Shown here piece after piece: positions 25,365 to 33,500 of a stretch of DNA of 34,541 nucleotides (its first letter is position 1; each line of letters begins with the position of its first letter). The DNA is from Flavihumibacter sp. CACIAM 22H1 (GTDB taxonomy: Bacteria > Bacteroidota > Bacteroidia > Chitinophagales > Chitinophagaceae), in contig NZ_LUKG01000043.1 of NCBI RefSeq assembly GCF_001601815.1, positions 1 through 34,541 of the forward strand, in the 5' to 3' direction. The translations under genes and the position numbers were made by a program. The notes under the pieces were generated by a model, which made no database searches, was not told the origin of the DNA, and saw only the letters and a program-made list of their open reading frames with translations.

Positions 25365-26396
25365 TTAATAACGTCCTTCTCTTTCCTGAAAATGGGTGGG
25401 CTTGTATACGGTTGCGCCCCCTTCCTCTAACCAGGCGGTTACCAGGTCAATCATTTGTGATAAACTAACCCTGGGATAACCAAATAAAGCAAAGGAAGCT
25501 GCTGCATTACTCAGCAGTGCGGTGGAAGCGGGCTCACCCACCAACAGCGGGGTTTTACCAAAACGCTTACCAAACTGCTCGGCCACCCATTTTACCGCCA
25601 CTGTTTCCGGCCCTGTTATATTCAGGATCTTAGGCGGATTGGAACAGTGTAATAAACTGCGGATAGCCATCTCATTAGCATCTCCCTGCCAGATTACATT
25701 TACATGCCCCATCCGTATATCAATCGGCTCTTCCTGCCGTACCTTTTTAGCTATTTCCAATAATACGCCGTACGATAAATCAATTGCATAGTTGAGCCGG
25801 TACAATAACAGTTTTGTACCATACCTGGACGCGGTATACTCAAACAAGCGTTCTCTGCCTAAACAGGATTGTGCATATTCACCCAATGGCTGGGGTGGAT
25901 TTGTTTCATCCAACCCTCCGTTTACAACCGGTGATAACGGGTATACATTACCGGTAGAAAACGCTACTATACGGGAGTTTCGAAATTTTTCCCCTACTCT
26001 TCCCGGAAGATAGCTGTTCATGGCCCAGGTAAAGGACTCTTTTCCGGTTGTGCCAAATTTTTGTCCGGCGAGGTACAGCAGATTCGGCATTTCAGGTAAT
26101 GCCTGCAATTGCTGTTCATTCAATAGGTCCACAGCATAGGTAGTAATGCCCAGAGCAGTGAGTTTTTCCTGTAAGCCGGGTTCAGAAAACCTGGAGGCGG
26201 CGGCAATTTTTTTGTTCAGTCCGGCTTTCTTAACGCCTTTGGCCAGCAATTCTGCCAATGCGGGGCCCATTTTGCCTCCCGCACCCAATATCATAATATC
26301 TCCCTCAATAGCAGCCAGGTCTTGTAGTAAGGCGGGAGAGGGTTCTAATAAGGATTGATAAAGCGCTTCCGTTTTTGTCATGATAGCGGTATTCAT
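25365..26396 (-). CDS. NAD(P)-dependent epimerase/dehydratase-like (extended SDR) protein
   Basis: The 343-residue protein has a Rossmann nucleotide-binding start after a short helix: GDIMILGAGGKMGPALAELL (about residues 32-51), an extended-SDR GxxGxxG pattern. A strand LLYLAGQKFG and the active-site Ser/Thr strand IVAFSTGNVYPLSP follow. The usual YxxxK motif appears as YAQSCLGRE, so the Tyr is kept but Cys stands where the catalytic Lys should be. Its start codon immediately follows the stop of the Nramp-like gene. It likely acts on a sugar or sugar acid in the same pathway, possibly with altered chemistry. An alternative start lies five codons later (MTKTEALYQ). Confidence 0.82.
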   Translation of the reverse strand: MNTAIMTKTEALYQSLLEPSPALLQDLAAIEGDIMILGAGGKMGPALAELLAKGVKKAGLNKKIAAASRFSEPGLQEKLTALGITTYAVDLLNEQQLQALPEMPNLLYLAGQKFGTTGKESFTWAMNSYLPGRVGEKFRNSRIVAFSTGNVYPLSPVVNGGLDETNPPQPLGEYAQSCLGRERLFEYTASRYGTKLLLYRLNYAIDLSYGVLLEIAKKVRQEEPIDIRMGHVNVIWQGDANEMAIRSLLHCSNPPKILNITGPETVAVKWVAEQFGKRFGKTPLLVGEPASTALLSNAAASFALFGYPRVSLSQMIDLVTAWLEEGGATVYKPTHFQEREGRY

Positions 26397-27623
26397 TTAG
26401 TTTAAAAACCAGTCGTTGAAATTTAGGGCGGCAAGGGTAACAATAAGCAGTAATCCTACGATTCCGAGCATATTCTGCCATCCTTTATTTTTTGCATCGC
26501 CCATGATAAACGGATCGTTGGCAATCAGAAACAAGGCAATGCCTATAAGTGGCACAATGAAAATGGTAATGCTTTGGGCAAATATGATCAGTTGCAGGGG
26601 TAGTTTTCCAAAAAGCACAGCCACTGTTGCGCCGATTAGCATTATAGCGGCAATAAGCCAGCGGGTCTGGATATCTTTAAACTGTCCACCCCATCCCAAT
26701 CCGTCTGACAGGAGTGATCCACCCACCGAGGCATTACCTACCAGGGAAGAAAAACCTGCACCAAACAAACCAACCAGAAAAATGGCAGACGCTTTTGCGC
26801 CAAACAGGGGTTCCAATGCCTTGCCCATATCGCTGGCTGATTGGGGATTTATCTGACGGGGATACAGAATATTGGCAGCAGCCAGCAGGGTAATGCTGCT
26901 CATCAACCCCAGTAATATTATACCGGCTACTGTTCCGTTGGTTTGACCGGCGGTTTCGGGGCGCACCCGGCGTCTTTCCTGTACGAGATAGGCCTGGTAA
27001 AGGGCTCCTACCAGTGAAAAACTGGACGCTATAAAAGCTATTACCAATCCCTGTGAACCTGGGGGCAGTTTAAATTGAAACCCCTGTGCTATAAGTTGTA
27101 GGGAAGGAGGTGTCCATAAAAGCGTCATTACAAACGATGCCAGCATTAATAAAATCAAAAGGATCATCAGTTGCTCCAACACCTTATAAAACGATTTAAA
27201 AAACAGGAGAGCAATACTCAGGGCGGTAAAACCCAGTATCCAGGGTGTGGGGGAGGTGCCGAATAATTCACCCATTGCAATACCCACGCCCACGGCATTG
27301 CCCGCCTGGAAGGAAGAACAGACCAGGAAAACCCCGGCACCTACCAGAACAGCCGCCCAGCGCCCCCATTTCATAGCCAGCAACTGTAAAAAGGTATGGG
27401 AAGAAGCAAGTCCGATCCTGGCAGCCATACTGGTAAAAACAATCATGAAAAGAGTAGCAACCAGCACAATCCATAAGAGATCAGTCGAATACAGTGCACC
27501 CAGTTTGGAAGTGATGGTCATTTTACTGGGACCAAAGACCAGGGCTGCGGTTATTAAACCGGGCCCCATCAGGTGCAGCCAGCCCGCCAAACCTTGAGTA
27601 GCCGTTGAGTTCTTGGATGCCAT
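26397..27623 (-). CDS. Nramp-fold membrane transporter lacking the canonical metal motif
   Basis: The 408-residue protein has about 11 membrane helices and the overall pattern of Nramp (natural resistance-associated macrophage protein) transporters: GLAGWLHLMGPGLITAALVF near the start, a conserved glutamine-rich segment AYLVQERRRV, and GLFGAGFSSLVGNA. In helix 1 the metal-binding Asp-Pro-Gly-Asn is replaced by Gly-Pro-Ser-Lys (VFGPSKMTITSK). In helix 6 the usual Met-Pro-His segment reads FSLVGALYQ. Transport of Mn/Fe by the usual site is therefore doubtful. It heads a sub-operon with sugar-metabolism genes and two operator-like palindromes in front. Uptake of a sugar-derived anion or other solute is a reasonable alternative. 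Annotated relatives are normally just called divalent metal transporters. Confidence 0.85.
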   Translation of the reverse strand: MASKNSTATQGLAGWLHLMGPGLITAALVFGPSKMTITSKLGALYSTDLLWIVLVATLFMIVFTSMAARIGLASSHTFLQLLAMKWGRWAAVLVGAGVFLVCSSFQAGNAVGVGIAMGELFGTSPTPWILGFTALSIALLFFKSFYKVLEQLMILLILLMLASFVMTLLWTPPSLQLIAQGFQFKLPPGSQGLVIAFIASSFSLVGALYQAYLVQERRRVRPETAGQTNGTVAGIILLGLMSSITLLAAANILYPRQINPQSASDMGKALEPLFGAKASAIFLVGLFGAGFSSLVGNASVGGSLLSDGLGWGGQFKDIQTRWLIAAIMLIGATVAVLFGKLPLQLIIFAQSITIFIVPLIGIALFLIANDPFIMGDAKNKGWQNMLGIVGLLLIVTLAALNFNDWFLN

Positions 27624-27657
27624 TTGCAGGATTTGTGGCTAAATTAGTAAATTTAAG

Positions 27658-27689
27658 GTTTCGAAACAATAAAAATAAGGTTTCGAAAT
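27658..27689. promoter_or_regulatory. Pair of putative DeoR operators upstream of the Nramp-like gene
   Basis: GTTTCGAAAC (27658-27667) and GTTTCGAAAT (27680-27689) lie with centres 22 bp apart, two helical turns, in the 69-base gap between the SUMF1-like and Nramp-like genes. The first is a perfect palindrome. The same motif recurs between the DeoR gene and agaS. They sit just upstream of a weak minus-strand -7 candidate (TAATTTAG near 27640), suggesting an internal regulated promoter for the last four genes of the series. Confidence 0.65.
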
Positions 27690-27692
27690 TAT

Positions 27693-28676
27693 TTAAAGGT
27701 CCTGGATTGCTTTTTTAAAGTAGTTTTTAATAGCAGCGGGACTTGGTTTTTTAACCGGTCGTACAATTCTGAAGCCTACAAAAGAGGCATCTGTCATCCA
27801 CCAGTTGCTTTTGGGCAATTGGGGGTCTCGTTGTTTCCAGGAAGGGTTTGATCCTTTTCGCGCGGCAGCTCTCAAATCAGCCGCATCATCATCCCAGGAG
27901 CCTCCCCGAACCGCGTGCGGGTAAAGTTTGGTAGGTTCAGCCCAGGCATTGGGTTTAGAGGCAGCAGGCGTAGCATAAAAATCGGGTAAATATTGATCCA
28001 GGGTCCATTCCGCTACATTTCCATGCATATCATGCAGCCCCCATTTATTCGGTTTTTTCTTTCCCGGTTGCTGGTATTTTTCTTTACTGTTTTTGCTATA
28101 CCAGGCATAATCCGCTAATTCCGCCGGATCATCGCCAAAATAATAAGCGGTATTTGATCCTGCCCGGCAGGCATATTCCCATTCCGCTTCTGTCGGCAGC
28201 CGGTAGAACTGACCGGTTTTTTCAGTGAGCCATTTGCAATAATAAAGTGCTGCGTGCTGTGTTATATTTACGGCCGGAAAGCCAGCTTTTCCCATTCCAA
28301 AACTCATATCGGTAAAGGCGGGGGATGGTTTGGTGACGGCGTCTACCTTATCATCTCCCACAAACAATTCAAATTCATCCCAGGTTACTTCGTAGCGCCC
28401 CATCCAGAAAGCGTCAATCTGAACGGTATGAACAGGGCCTTCATCGGGTCTTCGCCCTTTTTCGCCAGCCGTACTTCCGATTACCGCTTTACCAGCAGGA
28501 ATCGGCATCATTTCAAAACGGATACCGGAGGCCGGAATAGTAGCCGTGTACGGTTTGAAAGGGTCGTTTTGGGTAGGTTGGCCGGCAGGGGTACAATGTA
28601 CGCCCAAAAGTGCAGCCAGGCAGGCCCCCGCGGCTAGTTTGCCGGGGGCAAAAAAAGAATGGACACTCTGCAACAT
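27693..28676 (-). CDS. SUMF1/formylglycine-generating-enzyme-like lipoprotein, catalytic cysteines absent
   Basis: The 327-residue protein has a lipoprotein signal (lipobox LLGVHC, Cys about 28) and an FGE-sulfatase fold: MMPIPAGKAVIGST, GPVHTVQIDAFWMGRYEVTW, FYRLPTEAEWEYACRAG, GLHDMHGNVAEWTLD, AVRGGSWDDDAADLRAAARK and VGFRIVRP. True formylglycine-generating enzymes carry two cysteines a few residues after the GGS motif. Here that stretch reads WDDDAADLRAAAR with no cysteine, so sulfatase activation is unlikely. No sulfatase is encoded nearby. It is an exported or outer-membrane lipoprotein, 10 bases after the EamA gene, and its role is unknown; ligand binding or another C-type-lectin-like function is possible. 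Confidence 0.88.
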   Translation of the reverse strand: MLQSVHSFFAPGKLAAGACLAALLGVHCTPAGQPTQNDPFKPYTATIPASGIRFEMMPIPAGKAVIGSTAGEKGRRPDEGPVHTVQIDAFWMGRYEVTWDEFELFVGDDKVDAVTKPSPAFTDMSFGMGKAGFPAVNITQHAALYYCKWLTEKTGQFYRLPTEAEWEYACRAGSNTAYYFGDDPAELADYAWYSKNSKEKYQQPGKKKPNKWGLHDMHGNVAEWTLDQYLPDFYATPAASKPNAWAEPTKLYPHAVRGGSWDDDAADLRAAARKGSNPSWKQRDPQLPKSNWWMTDASFVGFRIVRPVKKPSPAAIKNYFKKAIQDL

Positions 28677-28686
28677 AGGAAGTATT

Positions 28687-29556
28687 TTATTCGGTAATCA
28701 GATAGATAGCCACTACTGCAATTACCAGTCCGGCAAGCGTTACCGGATGTGGAATTACATTGTATAATAACAGAGAAATAAGGATGGTTATAACAGGCGA
28801 TAAACCGGTAAGCGGAACTACGATTATTGCCTTTCCGTACCGGAGCGCATATACCAGTGTCAGCGCGCCGATAGAATTCAGCAGATGAATACCAGCTGCC
28901 AACCCCGGGCCTTTCCAACCCCAGTTGACCGGCACAGAAAAGTTGGTCATATAAATGGCCACCGGTGTTAAGAGAAGGGCCGCCAGGGCCATATAAAAGA
29001 ACAGGGATTCTGCTTCCATGGTTGAATTGGCCATTTTCATTACAAATGCCTGGATGCCCCACATAAAAAATACCATAACAGCCAGTACCAGCCACCAGTA
29101 GGAACTGAAATTGTTGTGGCTCGGAGGCTGATAAGCCAGTAAAGCGATGGCAACCAGGGCCAGCACAATGCCCAGTTTTGCTTTACCAGCAGCCCGCTCG
29201 CGAAGAAAAAACAAGGATAGGAAAATAGTTACTACCGGAAAAAGAGAAATAATAGGAAAAACAATATAGGCCGGCCCTTGCCGCAATGCCTGAAAAAGAA
29301 GTAATTGTCCACCTGCTCCCGTTAATCCTACTACCAGGCCGAATACCCAGTTGCGGGCTTGGGTGTTCAGTTTCCAGTTAATTTTTTTAAGCGCAAAAAG
29401 CGCACAGGGAATCATTGTAAATGCCCATACCACATAACCTAGGGTGGCCGGGAAGCCGGCTTTTTCCGGAATTTCAATAAAAGCCCCCCATACGCCCCAG
29501 AAGAGCGTTGTTACCAGGGCGTATAACAGCCATGGTCGTTTGTTTATATGTGTCAT
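28687..29556 (-). CDS. EamA-family (DMT superfamily) permease
   Basis: The 289-residue protein has about ten membrane helices arranged as two EamA repeats. The first begins LLYALVTTLFWGVWGAFIEI and closes with FPIISLFPVVTIFLSLFFLR. The second begins YWWLVLAVMVFFMWGIQAFV and closes with AIIVVPLTGLSPVITILISL. These are the drug/metabolite-transporter signatures. It lies 9 bases after the DeoR gene and 10 bases before the SUMF1-like gene, so it is co-transcribed. It probably moves the sugar or metabolite handled by this locus across the inner membrane. Direction and substrate cannot be read from sequence. Confidence 0.9.
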   Translation of the reverse strand: MTHINKRPWLLYALVTTLFWGVWGAFIEIPEKAGFPATLGYVVWAFTMIPCALFALKKINWKLNTQARNWVFGLVVGLTGAGGQLLLFQALRQGPAYIVFPIISLFPVVTIFLSLFFLRERAAGKAKLGIVLALVAIALLAYQPPSHNNFSSYWWLVLAVMVFFMWGIQAFVMKMANSTMEAESLFFYMALAALLLTPVAIYMTNFSVPVNWGWKGPGLAAGIHLLNSIGALTLVYALRYGKAIIVVPLTGLSPVITILISLLLYNVIPHPVTLAGLVIAVVAIYLITE

Positions 29557-29565
29557 TTCTTGGGA

Positions 29566-30351
29566 TTAAACAATCATCACCTGAATCCCGGCATTTTCGA
29601 GTTTTTTCTGGTCTTCGGCCGGAATTCCCGCATCCGTAACAATTACATCAATTTCTGTTACCGGAGCAATGAAGGCAAAACTTCGTTTATGGAATTTACT
29701 TGAATCAGCTACTACAATTACCTGTTTGGAAATAGACATCATAATCCGGTTAAGATGGGCTTCCTCTACGTTGGGAGTAGATAAACCATGGCTTACACTA
29801 AAGCCATCTACCGCCAGGAATAATTTATCGCAGAAATAATTTTTGAAACTTTCTTCAGCAGTAGCGCCCACCAGCGACAACGAATTCTTCCGCAAAAACC
29901 CACCTGGAATAATTACATTGGCTTTGGGATGTTCTGCCATCTGGTTGGCAATATTCAGCGCATTGGTAATTACCGTCAGATCTGAAATAGCCCCCAGGTT
30001 ACGGGCAATTTCCATGGTGGTAGTTCCGGAATCAAGGATAATGGTATCGCCGTCCTCAATAAGAGAAGAAGCCAGTTTCCCGATCTTTTTCTTCTCATCG
30101 AGATGTTGCTTGTTTTTATCTGAAAGGGTAAAATCAATCCCTACCCGATCTACTTTTATCGCACCGCCCCGGGCCCTGATTAAGGCATTTTTTTGTTCTA
30201 AACGTTTCAAATCATTTCGAATGGTTACCTCACTTACCTGGAGGTCCTTACTTAAGGACGTAACATCTACCTGGCCCATGGATTCCAGCTTTTCCAGGAT
30301 CAGTACCCGCCGTTGCACGGTCGATTTATGTTCAGATTTATCCACTTGCAT
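29566..30351 (-). CDS. DeoR/AgaR-family sugar-responsive transcriptional repressor
   Basis: The 261-residue protein has the N-terminal DeoR winged helix-turn-helix (about residues 14-70: RRVLILEKLESMGQVDVTSL, VSEVTIRNDLKRLEQKN, RARGGAI). The C-terminal DeoRC sugar-phosphate sensor domain shows DGDTIILDSGTTTMEIARNL, TNALNIANQM, IIPGGFLRKNSLSLVGATAE and VVADSSKFHKRSFAFIAPV. It is transcribed divergently from agaS, with motif palindromes in between, and leads a seven-gene series. It is expected to repress both arms until a phosphorylated sugar intermediate binds. Closest in context to AgaR (galactosamine regulon). Confidence 0.93.
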   Translation of the reverse strand: MQVDKSEHKSTVQRRVLILEKLESMGQVDVTSLSKDLQVSEVTIRNDLKRLEQKNALIRARGGAIKVDRVGIDFTLSDKNKQHLDEKKKIGKLASSLIEDGDTIILDSGTTTMEIARNLGAISDLTVITNALNIANQMAEHPKANVIIPGGFLRKNSLSLVGATAEESFKNYFCDKLFLAVDGFSVSHGLSTPNVEEAHLNRIMMSISKQVIVVADSSKFHKRSFAFIAPVTEIDVIVTDAGIPAEDQKKLENAGIQVMIV

Positions 30352-30385
30352 AGGTTTTACACTTCCAAAATAAGTGTATTCAAAG

Positions 30386-30499
30386 CATTCGAAGCCTTTT
30401 TTGCTTCATTATTTATTAAAAACTGCTTTCGAAACAATAAAATTAATAAAAATATTATTTTTTGAAAGGTTTTATTTAGCTTTAACATAATTTCGAAAC
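30386..30499. promoter_or_regulatory. Putative DeoR operator cluster in the divergent deoR/agaS intergenic region
   Basis: Three palindromic sites share the core TTCGAA: CATTCGAAGC (30386-30395), CTTTCGAAAC (30426-30435) and ATTTCGAAAC (30490-30499). A degenerate TTTTGAAAGG lies at 30460-30469. The site at 30490 overlaps a near-consensus -7 box TAATTTCG (30488-30495) 21 bases before the agaS start, a position suited to repression. The site at 30386 would overlap the upstream part of the deoR promoter. The 30426 site and the 27658 site share the 16-mer TTTCGAAACAATAAAA. Confidence 0.65.
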
Positions 30500-30515
30500 G
30501 AAATGAAATATAAAT

Positions 30516-31748
30516 ATGTCATCTTCTTTTCATAACCTGACTTCTGAAAAAGAATCGAAATCCACCCTGTTTGGACTGGAAACCACCGAGTTGAAACAGT
30601 TAGGTGCCCTGCATACAGCTACCGAAATTCAACAGCAACCCTGGCTATGGAATAGGATCTATGAGTTGGTAAAAGAACACCGGGCAGAACTGGAAGCTTT
30701 TATAGAACAGGCATTTGAACATGCCGACCTGCGCATTATCCTAACCGGCGCCGGCTCTTCTGCATTTATAGGAAATGTACTGGAAGGCCCCTTACAGGAA
30801 TCTACCGGTAAATCCTGTACAGCCATTGCCACTACGGAACTGATCAGCCACCCGGCCCATCATTTCACCAATCAGCCAACCCTGCTGGTTTCCTTTGCCC
30901 GTTCGGGCGATTCGCCGGAGAGCCTGGCAGCAGCTCGCCTGGCAGCTACACACTGCACCACCCTGTATCACCTGATAATTACCTGTAACCCAAAAGGCAA
31001 ACTGGCCAGCGATCTTAAAAACGGCGTTTCGCATGTATTTCTACTACCGCCTGAAGCAGATGATAAAAGTTTAGCGATGACCGGTAGCTTTACTGGTATG
31101 TTATTAAGCGGATTACTTATTTGCCGTATTCATGAGTTAACCGGGTTAGCACCCGCCCTGCAACAACTGTGCAACTACGGCACCGCTATTTTGTCGGACT
31201 ATTACCAAGCCCTTCAAAAAATAGCAACACTTGATTTTGACAGGGCCGTTTTCCTGGGATCGGGCCCCATGAAAGCCATTGCCAACGAATCTGAATTAAA
31301 AGTACAGGAGCTCACCGATGGAAAAATCATCTGTAAGTTTGATTCCTTCCTGGGCTTCCGCCACGGGCCAAGAGCCGTAGTTCACCCGAATACCCTACTT
31401 ATTTATCTTTTCTCTAATAACCCTTACGTTAACCAATATGAAACTGACCTGGTAACCGCAATCAATAACGGGGAGAAAGGAATTTGCCGGATCGGCATCG
31501 AAGAAACCGCACCGGATACCCGGCCGCTAGACCTGCATATTCAGTTAGCAAAGGATGCCAGCCACCTGGAAGAAGTGTTCTTATGCATCTGTGCCGTTTT
31601 ACCCGCACAATTGATCGCTTTCTTCAAATCCATTCAATTAGGCCTTGAACCCGATAACCCTTCCAAAAACCAGGCGATTACCCGCGTGGTAAAAGGCGTA
31701 ACGATTTATCCATACTATCAATCTGCAAGTATTAATGAAACCCATTGA
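30516..31748 (+). CDS. agaS: AgaS-like SIS-domain sugar-phosphate isomerase/deaminase
   Basis: The 410-residue protein contains two SIS domains: LRIILTGAGSSAFIGNVLEG with SFARSGDSPESLAAA in the first, and FDRAVFLGSGPMKAIANESE with the AgaS-typical GFRHGPRAVV in the second. In E. coli, AgaS acts on galactosamine-6-phosphate, giving tagatose-6-phosphate and ammonia. It is first in a plus-strand operon with a PfkB kinase (14-base overlap) and a class II aldolase, matching AgaS, tagatose-6-phosphate kinase and tagatose-bisphosphate aldolase in order. It is likely repressed by the divergent DeoR-type regulator. The exact sugar remains inferred. Confidence 0.9.
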   Translation: MSSSFHNLTSEKESKSTLFGLETTELKQLGALHTATEIQQQPWLWNRIYELVKEHRAELEAFIEQAFEHADLRIILTGAGSSAFIGNVLEGPLQESTGKSCTAIATTELISHPAHHFTNQPTLLVSFARSGDSPESLAAARLAATHCTTLYHLIITCNPKGKLASDLKNGVSHVFLLPPEADDKSLAMTGSFTGMLLSGLLICRIHELTGLAPALQQLCNYGTAILSDYYQALQKIATLDFDRAVFLGSGPMKAIANESELKVQELTDGKIICKFDSFLGFRHGPRAVVHPNTLLIYLFSNNPYVNQYETDLVTAINNGEKGICRIGIEETAPDTRPLDLHIQLAKDASHLEEVFLCICAVLPAQLIAFFKSIQLGLEPDNPSKNQAITRVVKGVTIYPYYQSASINETH

Positions 31749-32667
31749 TGTAACAGTTATAGGCGAACTCAATGTTGATCTGCTCCTGAACAAGCTCAAC
31801 CAATTACCTGAAAACGGCAAAGAAGTACTGGCCAGTCAAATGGAATTGTGTTTAGGCAGTTCTTCTGCCATTTTTGCCACCAACCTCAGCGCACTGGGTA
31901 CAAGTGTTCAGTTCATGGGAAAACTGGGAGATGATTTATTCGGCCAGTTTCTCTTACGTTGCCTTGCTAACCGAAACGTAGATACAGATTCCATACTTAT
32001 TGATCCCCAGGCTGCAACCGGGGCTACCGTAATATTGAATCATGAACAGGACCGTGCCATGATAACCCACCAGGGTGCCATGACCGGTTTTGGTATACAG
32101 GATATCAACTGGCCGGCCCTGTTTAACAGCCGTCATTTGCATATTTCCTCCATCTTTCTGCAACCAGCCCTGAAAAAGGAGCTGGTAAACATTTTCCAAA
32201 AAGCAAAGGAGGCTGGCCTTACCACTTCGCTGGATACACAATGGGACCCTTCCGAGCAATGGGAGCTGCCCCTTGCTCAATTGCTTCCGCTGGTAGACGT
32301 TTTTCTACCCAATGAAAAAGAACTCTGCCTGTTAACAGGAGAAACCTCCCTTACAAAAGCCATCGCCTTATTGGAACCCTCTATCAATATCCTTGTTGTA
32401 AAGATGGGAGAAAAAGGAAGCCTGTTAGTAAGCGAACAAAAGCAACGCCTCTTATCAGTAAAAAAATCAACCAGTTTTATCGATGCCATAGGTGCCGGCG
32501 ATAGTTTCAATGCCGGCTTCATTCATCAGTGGATCAGAGGAGAATCGCTAGAGCATTGCCAGGAATTCGGGAATGCCTGCGGCGCATTTTCCACCACCGC
32601 AGCAGGTGGAATCAACGCTTTCAATAACCCACAAAAACTTTATGCTGATGCCAGTGCAATTGCCTGA
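31735..32667 (+). CDS. PfkB-family sugar kinase, probable tagatose-6-phosphate kinase-like
   Basis: The 310-residue ribokinase-fold protein starts VTVIGELNVDLLLNKLNQLP and shows FMGKLGDDLFGQF near residue 62, VDVFLPNEKELCLLTGE, and the PfkB signature DAIGAGDSFNAGF with the catalytic base Asp256. It overlaps the end of agaS by 14 bases and its own end overlaps the aldolase start, implying translational coupling. In this context it would phosphorylate a ketose phosphate such as tagatose-6-phosphate at C1. The family also contains simple sugar kinases, so the specificity is inferred from neighbours. Confidence 0.88.
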   Translation: MKPIDVTVIGELNVDLLLNKLNQLPENGKEVLASQMELCLGSSSAIFATNLSALGTSVQFMGKLGDDLFGQFLLRCLANRNVDTDSILIDPQAATGATVILNHEQDRAMITHQGAMTGFGIQDINWPALFNSRHLHISSIFLQPALKKELVNIFQKAKEAGLTTSLDTQWDPSEQWELPLAQLLPLVDVFLPNEKELCLLTGETSLTKAIALLEPSINILVVKMGEKGSLLVSEQKQRLLSVKKSTSFIDAIGAGDSFNAGFIHQWIRGESLEHCQEFGNACGAFSTTAAGGINAFNNPQKLYADASAIA

Positions 32668-33499
32668 TGTTCACCCAGCAGACCTTACAGAAAAACTTAG
32701 CAGTTTTCAGAAAAAAGGAAAAGCCATCCTGGCTACCAATTTTTATAATTACGAAACTCTAAGGGGCATTCTGCAGGCGGCAGCTGTTTTGGAACAACCT
32801 ATTATTCTACAGTTAACAAAAAGTTCCCTGGATTACATGGGACTGGCATCGGCAGTAAAAATGGCAAGAGCCGGTTTGCAATCCTTCAATATAAAGGGAT
32901 GGCTGCACCTGGATCATTGCTATTCCTACTCCCTCATCCAACAATGCCTTGATGCCGGGTTTGATTCCGTTATGATAGATGCCAGTGAACGCCCTCTCGA
33001 AGACAATATACGTATCACCCGCAAAGTGGTGGACCTGGCCCTTCAATACAATGCCAACGTGGAGGCAGAACTGGGATATGTTGCCAAACTGGGCCAGTCA
33101 ACCGACCAGGTAGGCTTTACCGATCCGGAAGAAGCCCGGCAATTTGTAGAAGCAACCGGTGTGCATGCATTGGCCGTAGCTATCGGATCAGCACATGGAT
33201 TTTACAAACAGGAACCCCGGCTGGATATTGAACTACTGGCAACGATCCGCGAAAAAACCGGCATTCCCCTGGTATTGCACGGCGGATCCGGTATTCCGGC
33301 AGCAGCACTTCAGCAAGCCATAAAAAACGGGATCAGTAAAATAAACCTGGCTACCGAAATAAAAAATATTTTTATACAGACCTTACAAGCATGTTTAACC
33401 GAAAATGAGGAAATTGACCTGCGCGTGGTTTTTCCACCTGCCATTAACGCGGTAAGCGACCTGGTAAAAGAAAAACTAGCCATCATTAACCAGCCATAG
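32642..33499 (+). CDS. Class II fructose/tagatose-bisphosphate aldolase family protein
   Basis: I start at 32642 (MLMPVQLPDVHPADLTEKL, 285 residues), since family members begin a few residues before the first helix; the frame stays open upstream inside the kinase gene. An ATG at 32648 is equally possible. Zinc-site and substrate motifs of the GatY/KbaY/Fba class are present: GWLHLDHCYSY, NVEAELGYVAKLGQ, VAIGSAHGFY, PLVLHGGSGIP and GISKINLATEI. It would split a ketose 1,6-bisphosphate into two triose phosphates, finishing the AgaS-PfkB route. It overlaps the kinase gene by 26 bases and is followed after 1 base by the amidohydrolase gene. Confidence 0.9.
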   Translation: MLMPVQLPDVHPADLTEKLSSFQKKGKAILATNFYNYETLRGILQAAAVLEQPIILQLTKSSLDYMGLASAVKMARAGLQSFNIKGWLHLDHCYSYSLIQQCLDAGFDSVMIDASERPLEDNIRITRKVVDLALQYNANVEAELGYVAKLGQSTDQVGFTDPEEARQFVEATGVHALAVAIGSAHGFYKQEPRLDIELLATIREKTGIPLVLHGGSGIPAAALQQAIKNGISKINLATEIKNIFIQTLQACLTENEEIDLRVVFPPAINAVSDLVKEKLAIINQP

Positions 33500-33500
33500 G

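Noticed and set aside
26416-26856. 146-codon plus-strand frame opposite the Nramp-like gene
   Set aside because: Antisense shadow of a strongly supported membrane protein; composition shows no domain.
28634-29095. 153-codon minus-strand frame within the EamA gene
   Set aside because: Out-of-frame shadow of the permease, which has clear EamA repeats and correct spacing to its neighbours.
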